DNA of 64,000 nt from Streptomyces sp. NBC_01294. GTDB lineage: Bacteria > Actinomycetota > Actinomycetes > Streptomycetales > Streptomycetaceae. Of this stretch, positions 41,112 to 50,186 are shown piece after piece. The translations under genes and the position numbers were made by a program. Numbering within the stretch: the stretch's first letter is position 1; every line of letters begins with the position of its first letter. Location: the NCBI RefSeq assembly GCF_035917235.1, contig NZ_CP108423.1, positions 7,965,501 to 8,029,500 of the forward strand. Reading direction: 5' to 3'. The notes beneath the pieces were generated by a model, which did not search any database, had not been told where the DNA came from, and saw only the letters and a program-made list of their open reading frames with translations.

Positions 41112-41942
41112 ATGCGCGGACACCGTCCCGAGCCGTCCGAAAGTGTGCAGGATCTTCTGGTCGCCCTCGGGCAGCTCGTCGATCAGGCCCTGGAACGGGT
41201 CGAGTACCAGCGGGCCAGGGTCGAGCTGGCCGTCGCCCTGCAACGCCATATGCTCCCACCCGGGCTGCCGGAGTTGCCCGGCCTGCACCTGGCCGCCAGG
41301 TACGCGCCGTCACGAGGCGGTCTGGAAGTAGGCGGTGACTGGTACGACGCCTTCGTCATGTACGACGGGTCACTGGGGCTCACGGTCGGCGACGTACAGG
41401 GCCACGACGTGGAGGCCATCGCCTTCATGGGGCAGGTGCGGACCAGCCTGCGCGCCCTCGCACAGGCGACGAGCGACACCCGAGAGGTACTGGCCCGCGC
41501 CAACGATCTGCTGATCGCCATGGGGTGTGGTCTCTTCGCCACGTGCTGCTTCCTTCGCTTCGACCCGGTCAGCCGCGATCTGACGGCCTCCAGGGCCGGC
41601 CATGTCCCGATGGTCTGGGCGACAGCCGGAGGCCGTCATGGCATAGCACTCGACCGCGGCGGGCCGCCGCTCGGCATCGTGTCGGGTCAGCGGTATCCGG
41701 TGACCCACCGGCGACTGACCGAGGCAGGGGTGCTCGTGCTGCTCACCGACGGAGTGGTCGAGGGCCCGAACTTCCCGATGGAGTCCGGTCTGGCCGAGGT
41801 GGCCAAGCTGGTGCGCGCGGGGTTCGACGCCGATCCCGACGTGCTCGCCTCCGCCGTCGTGAAAGTGGCCGACCTGACGGGACACCGCGACGATGCCGCA
41901 GTCCTCGTCGTCCGCTACGACGGCCCGCAGGAGCCGGCCTGA
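41112..41942 (+). CDS. SpoIIE-type PP2C phosphatase
   Basis: A 276-residue phosphatase (ATG start MRGHRPEPSESVQDLLVALG; a GTG 21 bases earlier is also in frame). A short coiled helix (LVDQALERVEYQRARVELAV) links to the catalytic domain: LQRHMLPPGLPELPG, GGDWYDAFVMYDG, TVGDVQGHDVEAI, LLTDGVVEG and HRDDAAVLVVRYD. All metal-binding aspartates are present; the usual GHG is GHD. It has no sensor domain of its own. The gene is followed after 70 bases by a MASE1 membrane sensor gene, which may supply the input. Confidence 0.8.
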   Translation: MRGHRPEPSESVQDLLVALGQLVDQALERVEYQRARVELAVALQRHMLPPGLPELPGLHLAARYAPSRGGLEVGGDWYDAFVMYDGSLGLTVGDVQGHDVEAIAFMGQVRTSLRALAQATSDTREVLARANDLLIAMGCGLFATCCFLRFDPVSRDLTASRAGHVPMVWATAGGRHGIALDRGGPPLGIVSGQRYPVTHRRLTEAGVLVLLTDGVVEGPNFPMESGLAEVAKLVRAGFDADPDVLASAVVKVADLTGHRDDAAVLVVRYDGPQEPA

Positions 41943-42012
41943 CCGAGGAGTGTTCGCTGGGGTCGCCGGTGGCGGGATCTGGGCGCACACTGCTGTCGTG
42001 CGCAGCGCAGCG

Positions 42013-42981
42013 ATGGGTCCTCTCGGGTCCACCTCTCTGCGCATCCTCGCCGTCGCCGCCGTCTACTACGGGGCCGCACAGGTCGGCCTTCTCCATCAGC
42101 TGGTGCGCGACCAGGTCACCCCCCTGTGGCCGCCGACCGGCGTCGCGCTGGCCGCGCTGCTCATGATGGGGCTGCGCGTCTGGCCGGGCATCGCACTGGG
42201 CGCGTTCCTGGTCAATGTCGTCCTCGGGCCGTCGTTGATCGCCGTACTGGCCATCACCGCGGGCAACACCCTCGCCCCGGTCTGCGCCTGTCTGATGCTG
42301 CGCAGAGCCGGGTTCAGAAACGAACTGGACCGCCTGCGGGACGTACTGGCGCTGGTCTTCCTCGGCGCGCTCGCCGGGATGTTGATCAGTTCGACCATAG
42401 GCAGCGGCGTACTGGTCCTGTCCGGAGCACTGGATGCGGGCGACTTCTGGCCGACATGGTCGGTGTGGTGGACCGGCGACGCGATGGGAATCCTTGTCGT
42501 CACACCCTTCCTGCTCGTGCTGCGCAAGGCCCGGTGGCCGTTGCGCGCCGGGCCCGGCCGCTGGTTGGAGGCGGTGGCGCTGGCGCTCGGTACGGTCTTC
42601 GTCACGCTCTTGGCGACGCGCACACCCAACTCGAACCTGCTCTTCCTGGTCTCGCCGGTCCTGATCTGGGCGGCCTTCCGCTTCCGGCTGGCCGGAGCGG
42701 CGCCGTGCGCGCTCGTGGTGTCGTGGCTCGCGATCCTGGCTGCCGACGGCGGCAGAGGCCCGTTCGTCGGCGAGGGCGTCTTCGCCAACATGGTCACGCT
42801 CCAGGCCTTCAACGGCACGACCGCGCTGACGGCTCTCCTTCTCGCGGCAGTCATCACAGAACGCGACAGAACGCATGAGGAGATCCAACGGGTCTGCGCT
42901 CGGCTTGCGGAGATGGTGGCCCGGATGGAGCCGCGGCCCGAGTCGCGCGAGTACCCGCCCGAGAAACGTCCGCCGCCATAA
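42013..42981 (+). CDS. MASE1-domain membrane sensor
   Basis: A 322-residue membrane protein starting MGPLGSTSLRILAVAAVYYG. Eight or so hydrophobic helices follow, with the MASE1 signatures VTPLWPPTGVALAALLM, GNTLAPVCACLMLRR and FWPTWSVWWTGDAMGILVV. MASE1 is an integral sensor domain usually fused to a GGDEF, kinase or phosphatase output; here only a short helix (DRTHEEIQRVCARLAEMVAR) follows the membrane part. A GTG at 41998 is an alternative start. Its upstream neighbour is a sensor-less PP2C phosphatase, so input and output may be split between two genes. Confidence 0.8.
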   Translation: MGPLGSTSLRILAVAAVYYGAAQVGLLHQLVRDQVTPLWPPTGVALAALLMMGLRVWPGIALGAFLVNVVLGPSLIAVLAITAGNTLAPVCACLMLRRAGFRNELDRLRDVLALVFLGALAGMLISSTIGSGVLVLSGALDAGDFWPTWSVWWTGDAMGILVVTPFLLVLRKARWPLRAGPGRWLEAVALALGTVFVTLLATRTPNSNLLFLVSPVLIWAAFRFRLAGAAPCALVVSWLAILAADGGRGPFVGEGVFANMVTLQAFNGTTALTALLLAAVITERDRTHEEIQRVCARLAEMVARMEPRPESREYPPEKRPPP

Positions 42982-43312
42982 TTCCCCAGTGGGTGGATTT
43001 AACCTCTGCGAGCGCCCTTTCGAGCCTGTCGACAATCTGCCGGGTGCCACGTCGGCAACAACCGCCTCAAGGGATTCGATCCTGGAACGACCGGGGGCGA
43101 TGTACTGAGCAGAAGCCAGAACGCGGCTCGTCTGCTCGCTTGCCGAGCACGAAGGAGAGTGTCCTGGCCATGGCTGCGACACCGGCGACGCGGTCACCTC
43201 ACCCGCCGAGGGCCACAGACCCGACCGCCATGTACCGCGCCGCCCCGCGGCCTCCAAGCTCCGCCCCCCGTACCACGCCGACCCGGCGTGCCCTGACGGA
43301 AGGAAGCCCCAC
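42982..43312. other. gene-free stretch
   Basis: No gene is recognised. The right end carries a clear Shine-Dalgarno (ggaaggaag) for the small membrane protein. Confidence 0.4.
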
Positions 43313-43486
43313 ATGTCCTCGCTCGCCCTGGCCGTCCTGCTGCTCCTGGTCCTCGTGACGCTGCTCCTGGCGGGCGGCGTCGGGTACGTCGCGCACCGCC
43401 ACCCGGCGCTCGCCGCGCCGCTGGCGGCGGCCGGGACGGCCGTGGCCCTGGTCGTCGCCTGCGTGGGCACCATCGGTGCCCGCTGA
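43313..43486 (+). CDS. small membrane protein, 57 residues
   Basis: A short gene with a good ribosome site (gacggaaggaagc, 7 bases before ATG). The product has two hydrophobic segments (LALAVLLLLVLVTLLLAGGV and LAAAGTAVALVVACVGTIG) separated by a short polar turn (YVAHRHPALAAP). Every codon ends in G or C apart from one or two, so it is very likely translated. No function is known; similar two-helix peptides are common in Streptomyces. Confidence 0.55.
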   Translation: MSSLALAVLLLLVLVTLLLAGGVGYVAHRHPALAAPLAAAGTAVALVVACVGTIGAR

Positions 43487-43689
43487 CCCGCCCAGCCGCC
43501 CAGCCGCCCCGCCGCGGAGCGCGACAGGCAGCGGGAGGCGACGCCGCAGCCCCTGCGCGCCGCGCCCGGCGGGGTCGGATCCGCATCCCCTTGCATGGGT
43601 CGGTGCCCTGCGCCGTCACCGACCCGGCAGCAGCGTCGGACCCCTGAACCGGACGCCGCCGCTTCGCCACGAGACATCACCGCGCCCCT

Positions 43690-44345
43690 CAAGGTTCGGC
43701 GGGTCTCGGCAGTAGCAGGCATGCAGGCGGCTGCGCCAGCACAGCGTCATCGAAGATCACCCCGGTGAAATCGAGGTCGCAGCCCTCCCAGGAGGCCGCA
43801 GACCCACTGATTCGGGGGCACAGATGATCGCGGACCACGCGGATCACCGTGTGGCGGACCTCGCGGGTGGCCTGCCAGGCCAACCGCTCCTCCAGCGGCG
43901 CGGACTCGGCCGGCTCGGCCGGCTCGGCCGGGTAGGGCATGCGCAGGTAGGCGCACAGCACGTCGATGCACGTCTGTCGGCGTTCGCTTCGGCCCAGTCA
44001 TCGGCCAGGCCGGCCATTGCGTGGATGCCCGCCAGGCGGCAAGCGGGCTCCTCGTGCCCAAGCAACTCGGCAGCCGTGGCGAAGCGCTCGTTGAGCAGCC
44101 GCGCCTGCTCGTGCCTCAGTCCCTCCTGGGCACTTCGGCGCAGCCGTCTGGCCGAGAACCAGGCCGCGAACCACGCAATCACGCCACCCGATGAGGGTGG
44201 CTGCCGGAACGGCCCACCAGGGGGCACCCGAAGCCTCACCCTGCCCTTGATCCTGGGAATACGGGCTCGCGGAAAGCAGCCGTATCCGGACACTGCCTAC
44301 CGCCCCGGTCAGCGTCGCCATGGCCGTCACCCTAGATCGAGCCAC
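43690..44345 (-). pseudogene. broken pentapeptide-repeat-type protein
   Basis: The parts of one protein are in three frames: a membrane segment (WWAVPAATLIG, then GVIAWFAAWFSARRLRR), a helical stretch (RLLNERFATAAELLGHEEPA, GIHAMAGLADDW), and LCAYLRMPYPAEPAEPAESA then CDLDFTGVIFDDAVL. In Streptomyces this is the N-terminal half of membrane-anchored pentapeptide-repeat proteins; the repeats that should follow DFTGVVFD are missing. Two frameshifts plus the truncation mean it is inactive. Confidence 0.6.
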
Positions 44346-44436
44346 CTCTCAGCCCGGCAGGACAGACCCGTCCGGTGCTGTGTGAAGGGAGTGCCACCGG
44401 GTCGAGTCCGTCCCGGACAGCGGGACGCGGTGTGCG

Positions 44437-44480
44437 CACCACGACCCCCTCCCGGATGGTTCCGGGAGGGGGTCGTGGTG
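44437..44480. terminator. very stable 20-bp hairpin
   Basis: Two 20-base arms (caccacgaccccctcccgga and its exact complement) flank a four-base loop. It lies 3' of both the minus-strand metzincin gene and free DNA, so it probably terminates transcription arriving from the right. No T-run follows. Confidence 0.7.
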
Positions 44481-44502
44481 AATCCGCCGGGCGCGGCAGC
44501 CG

Positions 44503-46946
44503 CTACCGACCGCCGCCGTCGGCGAGCTGCTGCTCCAGCTTGCGGACTCGCTTGACCACACCTGGCTTGACCCGGCGGCTCTCCAGGGTCCGGGCAAGAT
44601 CGCCCACCAGCTGAGTGGCGTCCCGGCCCTCGCCCTGTTGGTCGAGCGACCGGGCCATGTGCTCGATGTTGCGGGTCAGACGGATGTGGCCGAACGTCTC
44701 GGCGGCGGCGTTCAAGTCGCCGTACGCCTGCTCGGCGCGCTGCCAACCCGACTCGGTGTCGGACGTCGTGAGCTCCAGGCGCGGACCCGTACCGTCGCCA
44801 CCACCCTGCATGATCTTGCCCGGGACGGTATCCGCCAGCGCCAGGCAGGCGGCGGCGTGTTTGGCGACGCCCTCGTCGGGAATCCGGTCCACGACCTCGC
44901 GCAGTACGTCGTTGGCTCCGTGCAGCACCCGGCTTCCGCCCAGCGCCAGCACGCGTCCCGGACGGAGTCCGTGCAGACGTCGTCCGCCAGTTGCTCCTGC
45001 TCACGGCTGGCCGGGCGCTCCACCCGGCGATGAGCGGCGCGGCCATGACCTGCCCGGCGAGGCACCGGCGCCGGAGGCCGCTGTACCGTCGGCGACCGTA
45101 CGCAGCGCGGCGTACACACGGTACGTACCGGGCTCGGCGATCTGCCAGCCGCCCAGTCCGGAGCTGAGCACGACCTGCCCGTAGAGTGCCTCGCCGGGCT
45201 GCAGCACCACGGGTTCGGGGCGCATGCAGTACCGCAGGTAGGGCCGGTGCATCCGGGCCTCGGTCTCTCCCTCACGCTGGATGACGATGCCGAGGTCGTC
45301 GCCCTTCAGCTTGTTGCGGTCGACCATCACCGGGTCGGTGGAGGTGTTGGCCAGCTTCAGCTCACCGATCACCGGCTCGAGCATGCCGTAGCGGTACGCG
45401 CCCTCGTGGTCGGGGTTGCGGCTGACGCGGAGCGAGAGCGTCAGCGTGCCGGGGGCGGAGTACTGGCGGACCTGCTCGAAGGCGTGGTGGTCGAACCACG
45501 GGATGTTGCCCATCTGCACGAACCGCTCGGGTGCGTGCTGCAGAACCGCAGCTCGTTCTCCGAGAAGAAGTACCCAGTCGGAGAGAACGGTGAGGCCCGC
45601 CGGGGTGGGGCTTCCGGAACGGGTAGTTCATGAAGCTCCGGGCAGTCGGCTCGTCGGCGAGCGGCATCCACGGAGTCTCCAGCGACTTCTGCCAGGAGTG
45701 CGCGAGGTTGAAACAGTGCCCGAGCTCGTGCACGGCCGTCCAGAAGCGCATCCGGCGGGCGAACGCCTCAGGCGCGGGGTCGTTCGGCGGCCGCTCGGAG
45801 ATGAACGAGTCGGAGAAGATCGCGCAGCCCTGCCGCTGGGCGGTGCCGATGTCGTCGAACATGATGCCGCCGAGGCTGAGGCCGTCGTCGTGCAGACCTG
45901 CGAACAGGGTCCACACCTGCCACTGGGCGACGCCCTGTCCGCCGGGCCCGGGCTTCCACTCGGACCAGTGCTGCTGCATCGCGTCGTGCATCTCGATGTC
46001 GGACCACTTGTCGTTGACGGAGGCCGAGCGTGGGATCATGTTGCTGCCGCGGGTGCGGGTGACCTTGATTCCCTGCCGGGTGAAGGCATCCTCCACCGTG
46101 AGGGTGATGTCGGGGAGGCCGGCGGGCCGCACCGGGTGGTCGTGCAGCGCGTACGCATCCGTCTGCTCGGCCCCCTCGACGCGGTCGAACTCGATCCCGA
46201 CCTCACGGAATGCCGACCGCGCGAAGGCGTAGCCGAGGACCAGGTCGGCCGCGCCCGGGCGGCTGAAGGTCACCCGCGCGGAGAGCGGCTGCAGCGGCGG
46301 GCGGCCGGTGAGCTGCACGCGGATCGAGGTGGCGGGGCGCAGGGAGGTGTTGCCGTCGCGGTAGCTGATCGGGCCGGCGTACGAGCCGTCCGGCTGCTTG
46401 GTCACCTTGGCGATCCAGGTGAGACCGCCGGTGATGAGCCGCCAGATGCGGCCCGAGACGGTCATCGTGGGGGCGGGCCCGTCCACGTCCACGCGGAGTT
46501 CCTCGAACAGGCCGAGGGCGGCGCCGGGCTGGATCGTCTCGGCCGGCGGCTGACCGTTCTGGGGCTGCTCGGCCGCGATCGCGGTCCCGTCGGGAAGGGC
46601 GCCCGCCGCCATCGCCGCACCGGTCGGCCGCAGCCTCGGGCGCGACCATGCCGGGCATCGTCGTGATGTTCTCCACGACCTGCGCGCCGTCGTGGTCGGG
46701 GGCGGGGACGATGGGCAGGTCGGTGCGGACGTACACGCCGCTGCGCTGGACCAGGAGGGCCGCGGCCGACGCTGTCGGCTGAGCGCCGGCCGCCGTGTCC
46801 CAGCGGTCCTGGACGCCCTCGGCGTAGGGATCCGAGCCGTAGCCGGCTCGGGCCCGGCCGTCACCGGCAAGGCGGGAGATCTCTTCGACGACAGAGCGGA
46901 CGAGCTCGTCCAGCCCACTCGGCGGGCGGTGCTTCTGCGTGGTCAT
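44503..46946 (-). pseudogene. frameshifted metzincin-type metalloprotease
   Basis: From ATG (MTTQKHRPPSGLDELVRSVV) to its stop the coding pattern changes frame at about 46630, 45610, 45550 and several times between 45060 and 44950. Assembled, it is about 810 residues. The zinc site is HELGHCFNLAH (HExxHxxxxxH) with the Met-turn SFMNYPF downstream, so the protein was a metzincin-clan protease. An N-terminal beta-rich region (RVQLTGRPPLQPLSARVTFS) and a helical C-terminus (EQAYGDLNAAAETFGHIRLT) flank it. No signal peptide is visible. The start overlaps the upstream gene's stop (ATGA), so both formed a module. Either heavily decayed or a poor-quality stretch of sequence. Confidence 0.65.
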
Positions 46947-47632
46947 GCCGGCCTCTCCTCAGCCCGGGCTCCGTCGCCCGGGCGTGGTGGTGCAGCGGAA
47001 GGGGTGGGTGTCCGGCCGCTTCGGGGCGCGTGGCGCGCGGGTGTGTGGCCCGCGGGTGTGTGGCCCGCGCGGGTGTGTATCCCGCGGGTGTCTGGCCTGT
47101 CGACATGCCCTGCCACATCCGCGGAGGGAGTTGCGACGGTTGGGATGCCTGAGCGCGATGCGGACGCCTGCCGAACAGGCCGGGAGTGTGCGCTCCGTCC
47201 GGTTGTGCCACCGAGCGCACACCCCTGCCCTTGGAAGGCCGGTCCCTTCAAGTGGAAGTGCAACCAACCTGGGTCGCAATCCGGCCGCGTCCGATCGAGC
47301 CCGTCCGCGGAGCGGCTCGCCCGGCAGACGTGCCGGTCACACGTAACGGGGGAGGTCTCCGCGCGGACGGTGAGGCCGCCGTCAGCGTCGAGATCGACCA
47401 GCACCGCCTTGGTGACGGTCGTGTCGATCTCCACACTCCGGTGCGGCCCTCCCTGGACCGAGACCTCCACCGTGACCCCGCCGTCCCGTACCGGAACCTC
47501 GAGGGAACGGGCCAGGCCGATCTGCCGTCTGGTGTGCACCGAGGGGTCGTCCAGGATGACGGTTCCGTCCACCGTGACCACGACGTGCTCGCCCTGGAAG
47601 TCCTCCTGCAGCGCGATCTGAAGCACGCTCAT
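46943..47632 (-). CDS. hypothetical partner of the metzincin
   Basis: A 229-residue protein. The first 100 residues are beta-rich (MSVLQIALQEDFQGEHVVVT, LEVPVRDGGVTVEVSVQGG, IDTTVTKAVLVDLDADGGL), like a small domain of carbohydrate- or protein-binding type. The rest is low-complexity, with a Thr-Arg/Gly-His repeat region near the C-terminus (HTRAGHTPAGHTPARHAPR) encoded by imperfect DNA repeats. It ends ATGA, overlapping the metzincin start. It could be a targeting or inhibitor protein of the protease, but this is only inferred from coupling. Confidence 0.55.
   Translation of the reverse strand: MSVLQIALQEDFQGEHVVVTVDGTVILDDPSVHTRRQIGLARSLEVPVRDGGVTVEVSVQGGPHRSVEIDTTVTKAVLVDLDADGGLTVRAETSPVTCDRHVCRASRSADGLDRTRPDCDPGWLHFHLKGPAFQGQGCALGGTTGRSAHSRPVRQASASRSGIPTVATPSADVAGHVDRPDTRGIHTRAGHTPAGHTPARHAPRSGRTPTPSAAPPRPGDGARAEERPA
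47021..47105. repeat. imperfect short tandem repeats
   Basis: Units of the type (c)gcgggtgtgtggcc recur four to five times with small changes inside the 3' part of the hypothetical gene. They explain its His/Thr/Ala repeat. Confidence 0.6.
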
Positions 47633-48132
47633 GGCTCCCGCCTCACTTCGTCGGCCTCGCGACAGGCTTCTGACGCCCCGACGATACGACGGCCGGCCCC
47701 CGACGGCCTTCCGACGCCGACCCGCCCGGCCCCTGTCGGAGTCGGCCGCGGCGCGACGGGCGCGGGCTGCGCCCGCCGCTGTCGTTGCGGCTTCCCGGAC
47801 GTCGAACCCACGGGCGTCAGGTGAGCGCGGAGGTGTGGATCTTGCGAGCCCGTACCACTCCCGAAGACCTGCTCGCGCAGCATCCTGACGGTGCCGGCGT
47901 CCAGCCGACGTGAGCCCGATCGGGGCGCCCGCACCGTAGATCCTGAGTGCCCAGTCCGGCATCTTCCGCCGGTCGACCGGCGACGGACCGGTCGCGATTC
48001 CCTCGCCTTCGAACGCCGCTTGTCGCTTGCCGTTGCCCGGACGCGACCGGCTGCGCGCCGGAGAGTCCACCGGGGGAGTGCGGCTACGGCCGCCGCTACG
48101 CGTTGAACCGGGGCGATCGAGTGAAGGGGGCA
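47633..48132. other. gene-free stretch left of the IS element
   Basis: No coding frame was recognised. A 26-base string beginning at 47934 differs in only two positions from one at 739 at the left of the window. The stretch ends at the IS inverted repeat. Confidence 0.45.
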
Positions 48133-48998
48133 TTTAGACGTCGTTTCTTATGGCGTGATCGTTCGTTGAACCGTGCATGACGGATCTGGTTGAGCGGCTG
48201 GTGCCGGACGAGTTGTGGGTGCTGTTTCGGCGGGTGGTACCGCCGACGGAGGTCATACGTCCACAGGGTGGCGGCCGGCGTCGAGCGGGTGACCGCGAGG
48301 CATTGGCCGCAATCATCTTCGTGGCGACGTCGGGCTGCACCTGGCGGCAGCTGCCGCCGGTGTTCGGCCCGAGCTGGCAGACCGTCTACCGACGATTTGC
48401 CCAGTGGAGCCGGGCCCGGGTCTGGGCCCGGCTCCACCGCGTCATCCTCGACGAACTCGGGGCCCGCGGGGAACTGGACTGGTCGCGCTGCGCGATCGAT
48501 TCGGTCAGCATGCGGGCTGCAAAAGGGGGCCTCTGACGGGACCGAATCCGACCGACCGTGGCAAGCCGGGATCGAAAATCCACCTGATCACCGACCGGAA
48601 CGGGCTGCCGCTCTCGCTGGGCGTCTCCGGCGCGAACATGCACGACAGTCTCGGTCTTGAACCACTCGTGCGGGGCATCCCGCCGATCCGGTCCCGGCGA
48701 GGACCTCGTCGACGGCGCCCCGGCAAGCTCCACGCGGACAAGGGCTACGACTACGACCACCTGCGCCGATGGCTCCGCAAACGCGGCATCCGCCATCGCA
48801 TCGCCCGCCGTGGTATCGAGTCCTCACAACGGCTCGGCCGCCACAGGTGGGTCGTCGAAAGAACCGTGTCCTGGCTCGCCGGCTGCCGTCGGCTCCACCG
48901 CCGATACGAGCGCAAGGCCGAACACTTCCTCGCCTTCGTCGGCATAGCTGCAGCACTCATCTGTCACCGCCGCCTCACCAAATGAAACGACCTCTTAG
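48133..48998 (+). mobile_element. IS5-family insertion sequence (IS427-like)
   Basis: Imperfect 23-base terminal inverted repeats (left core gacgtcgtttcttatgg; right core, reversed, gaggtcgtttcatttgg) enclose an 866-base element with a two-frame transposase. Size, repeats and frame layout fit the IS427 group. The right end abuts the stop codon of the next gene. Confidence 0.8.
48177..48985 (+). CDS. IS5-family transposase, two frames
   Basis: The first frame (119 residues, MTDLVERLVPDELWVLFRRV, GCTWRQLPPVFGPSWQTVYR, ending SVSMRAAKGGL) has the DUF4096-type N-terminus and the first catalytic Asp in the CAIDSVSMRAAK segment. The second frame overlaps it and carries KPGSKIHLITDRNGLPL, the HADKGYDYDHLRRWLRKRG segment with the second Asp, and VVERTVSWLAGCRRLHRRYE with the catalytic Glu. 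A slippery aaaaggggg just before the first stop would allow a programmed -1 shift to make full-length DDE transposase. Probably functional. Confidence 0.8.
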
Positions 48999-49423
48999 AG
49001 GGTCAGGCTGACGATCCAGTAGTCGTACTCCTCCGCGGTGATGCCGCAGATGTGGTCGCCGGAGGAGGACCGGGCGATGAATTCGATCCGTCCTTGGTCA
49101 TCGATGAGGCGGGCGACGTCGGCACTGTCCGTGAGACGCACGCGGACCCAGCCGACCCCGGAACTCCCCGTCACGACCGCCGTGAGGAGGAACGTCCCGT
49201 CAACACCGATGACATCGGCTCGGCGGGCATGTTCGAGCCACATCTGGTGGACTCCTCCGAGGTCTCCCTTCAAGGGGAAGGAGGCACTGGGCTCCACGCC
49301 GAATCCCGCCATGGCACGCCAGGCCGTTTCGACCGAGGGTCCAGGTTCGTTGCCCTGGACCCTGTCCACTTCGAGGCCGCTGCCCCGGATGAGTTCGACG
49401 AGGTTGTCCTCGCTGGTGCGCAT
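48995..49423 (-). CDS. hypothetical protein, possible immunity protein
   Basis: A 142-residue acidic protein with a perfect ribosome site (aggag, 8 bases before ATG). It starts MRTSEDNLVELIRGSGLEVD and ends in a beta segment (GITAEEYDYWIVSLTL). Small acidic proteins directly after a toxin tail are often immunity proteins; here the preceding 21+ codons (SGYKTMERYRAIDKPGGDHH, FFYEEK, stop) look like the end of a larger truncated gene. The IS element's right inverted repeat supplies the TAA stop, so the original C-terminus may have been cut. The function is inferred from position only. Confidence 0.5.
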   Translation of the reverse strand: MRTSEDNLVELIRGSGLEVDRVQGNEPGPSVETAWRAMAGFGVEPSASFPLKGDLGGVHQMWLEHARRADVIGVDGTFLLTAVVTGSSGVGWVRVRLTDSADVARLIDDQGRIEFIARSSSGDHICGITAEEYDYWIVSLTL

Positions 49424-49424
49424 G

Positions 49425-49510
49425 TTATTTCTCCTCGTAGAAGAAGTGGTGGTCTCCGCCGGGCTTGTCGATGGCTCGGTAGCGTTCCATGGTCTTGTAG
49501 CCACTGGATG
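49425..49510 (-). pseudogene. 3' end of a truncated gene, possibly a toxin
   Basis: The frame SGYKTMERYRAIDKPGGDHH, FFYEEK, stop has coding-like codons, and ends one base before the next ATG region with the ribosome site of the next gene inside it. It is joined at its left end to the broken recombinase. Polymorphic toxins often end with such short charged segments before an immunity gene. Confidence 0.35.
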
Positions 49511-50035
49511 CCGCCGGCCTGGATGCCGCCGGCCTGGAGGTCGACGGACAGCGTCATCAGCTCGGCCGCGTTCCTGGCCAGACGCTTGAGCTCCTGCACT
49601 GTGAGGATGACGGGTGTCTCCGGGGCGGCTTCCTTGAACTGGTGGGCTGGCGAGAGCGCCTTCTCCAGTTCGGGCCGCAGCTTGATGCGGGTGCTGATCT
49701 GCTCCTTGAAGACCTTGTGGCATTCCGCACGGTGGAAGGCTTCGAGCTGACTCGCCGGCTCTTGGCGGGCGGTCGAGGTGCGGGCGTACCCGATCCGGAG
49801 CGGCCGCTCGGTGCGGGGCGCGGGCACGACAGCGAGCGCCGGGCCCTGCTTCCACGCCGGGCCGGGGAGCCGGTCGGCGGGTACGGGGATCTCCAGTTCC
49901 TCGCGGAGCGCGGAGCGCGGGGACGAGGACGAAGCGGAGGGTGTGGTACTTCGCGGCGGTCTTTCCGCCCCGGGTGCGGCAGGCGCTGCCAGCGGGTGCT
50001 TCACAGTTCGGGCAGTCGTGACGTTCTACCGCCAA
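49511..50035 (-). pseudogene. serine recombinase, truncated and frameshifted
   Basis: The N-terminal zinc-finger-like start of Streptomyces recombinases (VERHDCPNCEAPAGSACRTR, GGKTAAKYHTLRF) is followed, in another frame, by the resolvase domain RIGYARTSTARQEPASQLEA with the catalytic serine of RTST and the ELKRLARNAAEL helix. A 9-codon-level duplication (QAGGIQAGGIQ) marks the end, where the C-terminal DNA-binding domain is missing. It cannot catalyse recombination. Confidence 0.75.
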
Positions 50036-50115
50036 TGCAGCACAACATGCAGGTTTTGAGAAGCTTTTCGCGAGTGGCGACCTGCGGAAACGTGATCACT
50101 TCCGGGGCTCTCGCG

Positions 50116-50147
50116 GAACTCTCACAGATGGTCATCTGTGAGAGTTC
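50116..50147. promoter_or_regulatory. perfect 15-bp inverted repeat upstream of the ArsR-family gene
   Basis: Arms gaactctcacagatg and catctgtgagagttc are exact complements with two bases between. It is 40 bases upstream of the regulator and could be either an operator or a terminator for the recombinase side. Confidence 0.6.
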
Positions 50148-50153
50148 AAGGTT

Positions 50154-50167
50154 TCCTGAATTCAGGA
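50154..50167. promoter_or_regulatory. 14-bp palindrome, likely metal-sensor operator
   Basis: The perfect palindrome tcctgaattcagga ends 19 bases before the start of the ArsR-family gene. Its position over the promoter suits autorepression by this sensor, released by metal. Confidence 0.5.
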
Positions 50168-50186
50168 TTGCGTGTACTGTCGTGGG

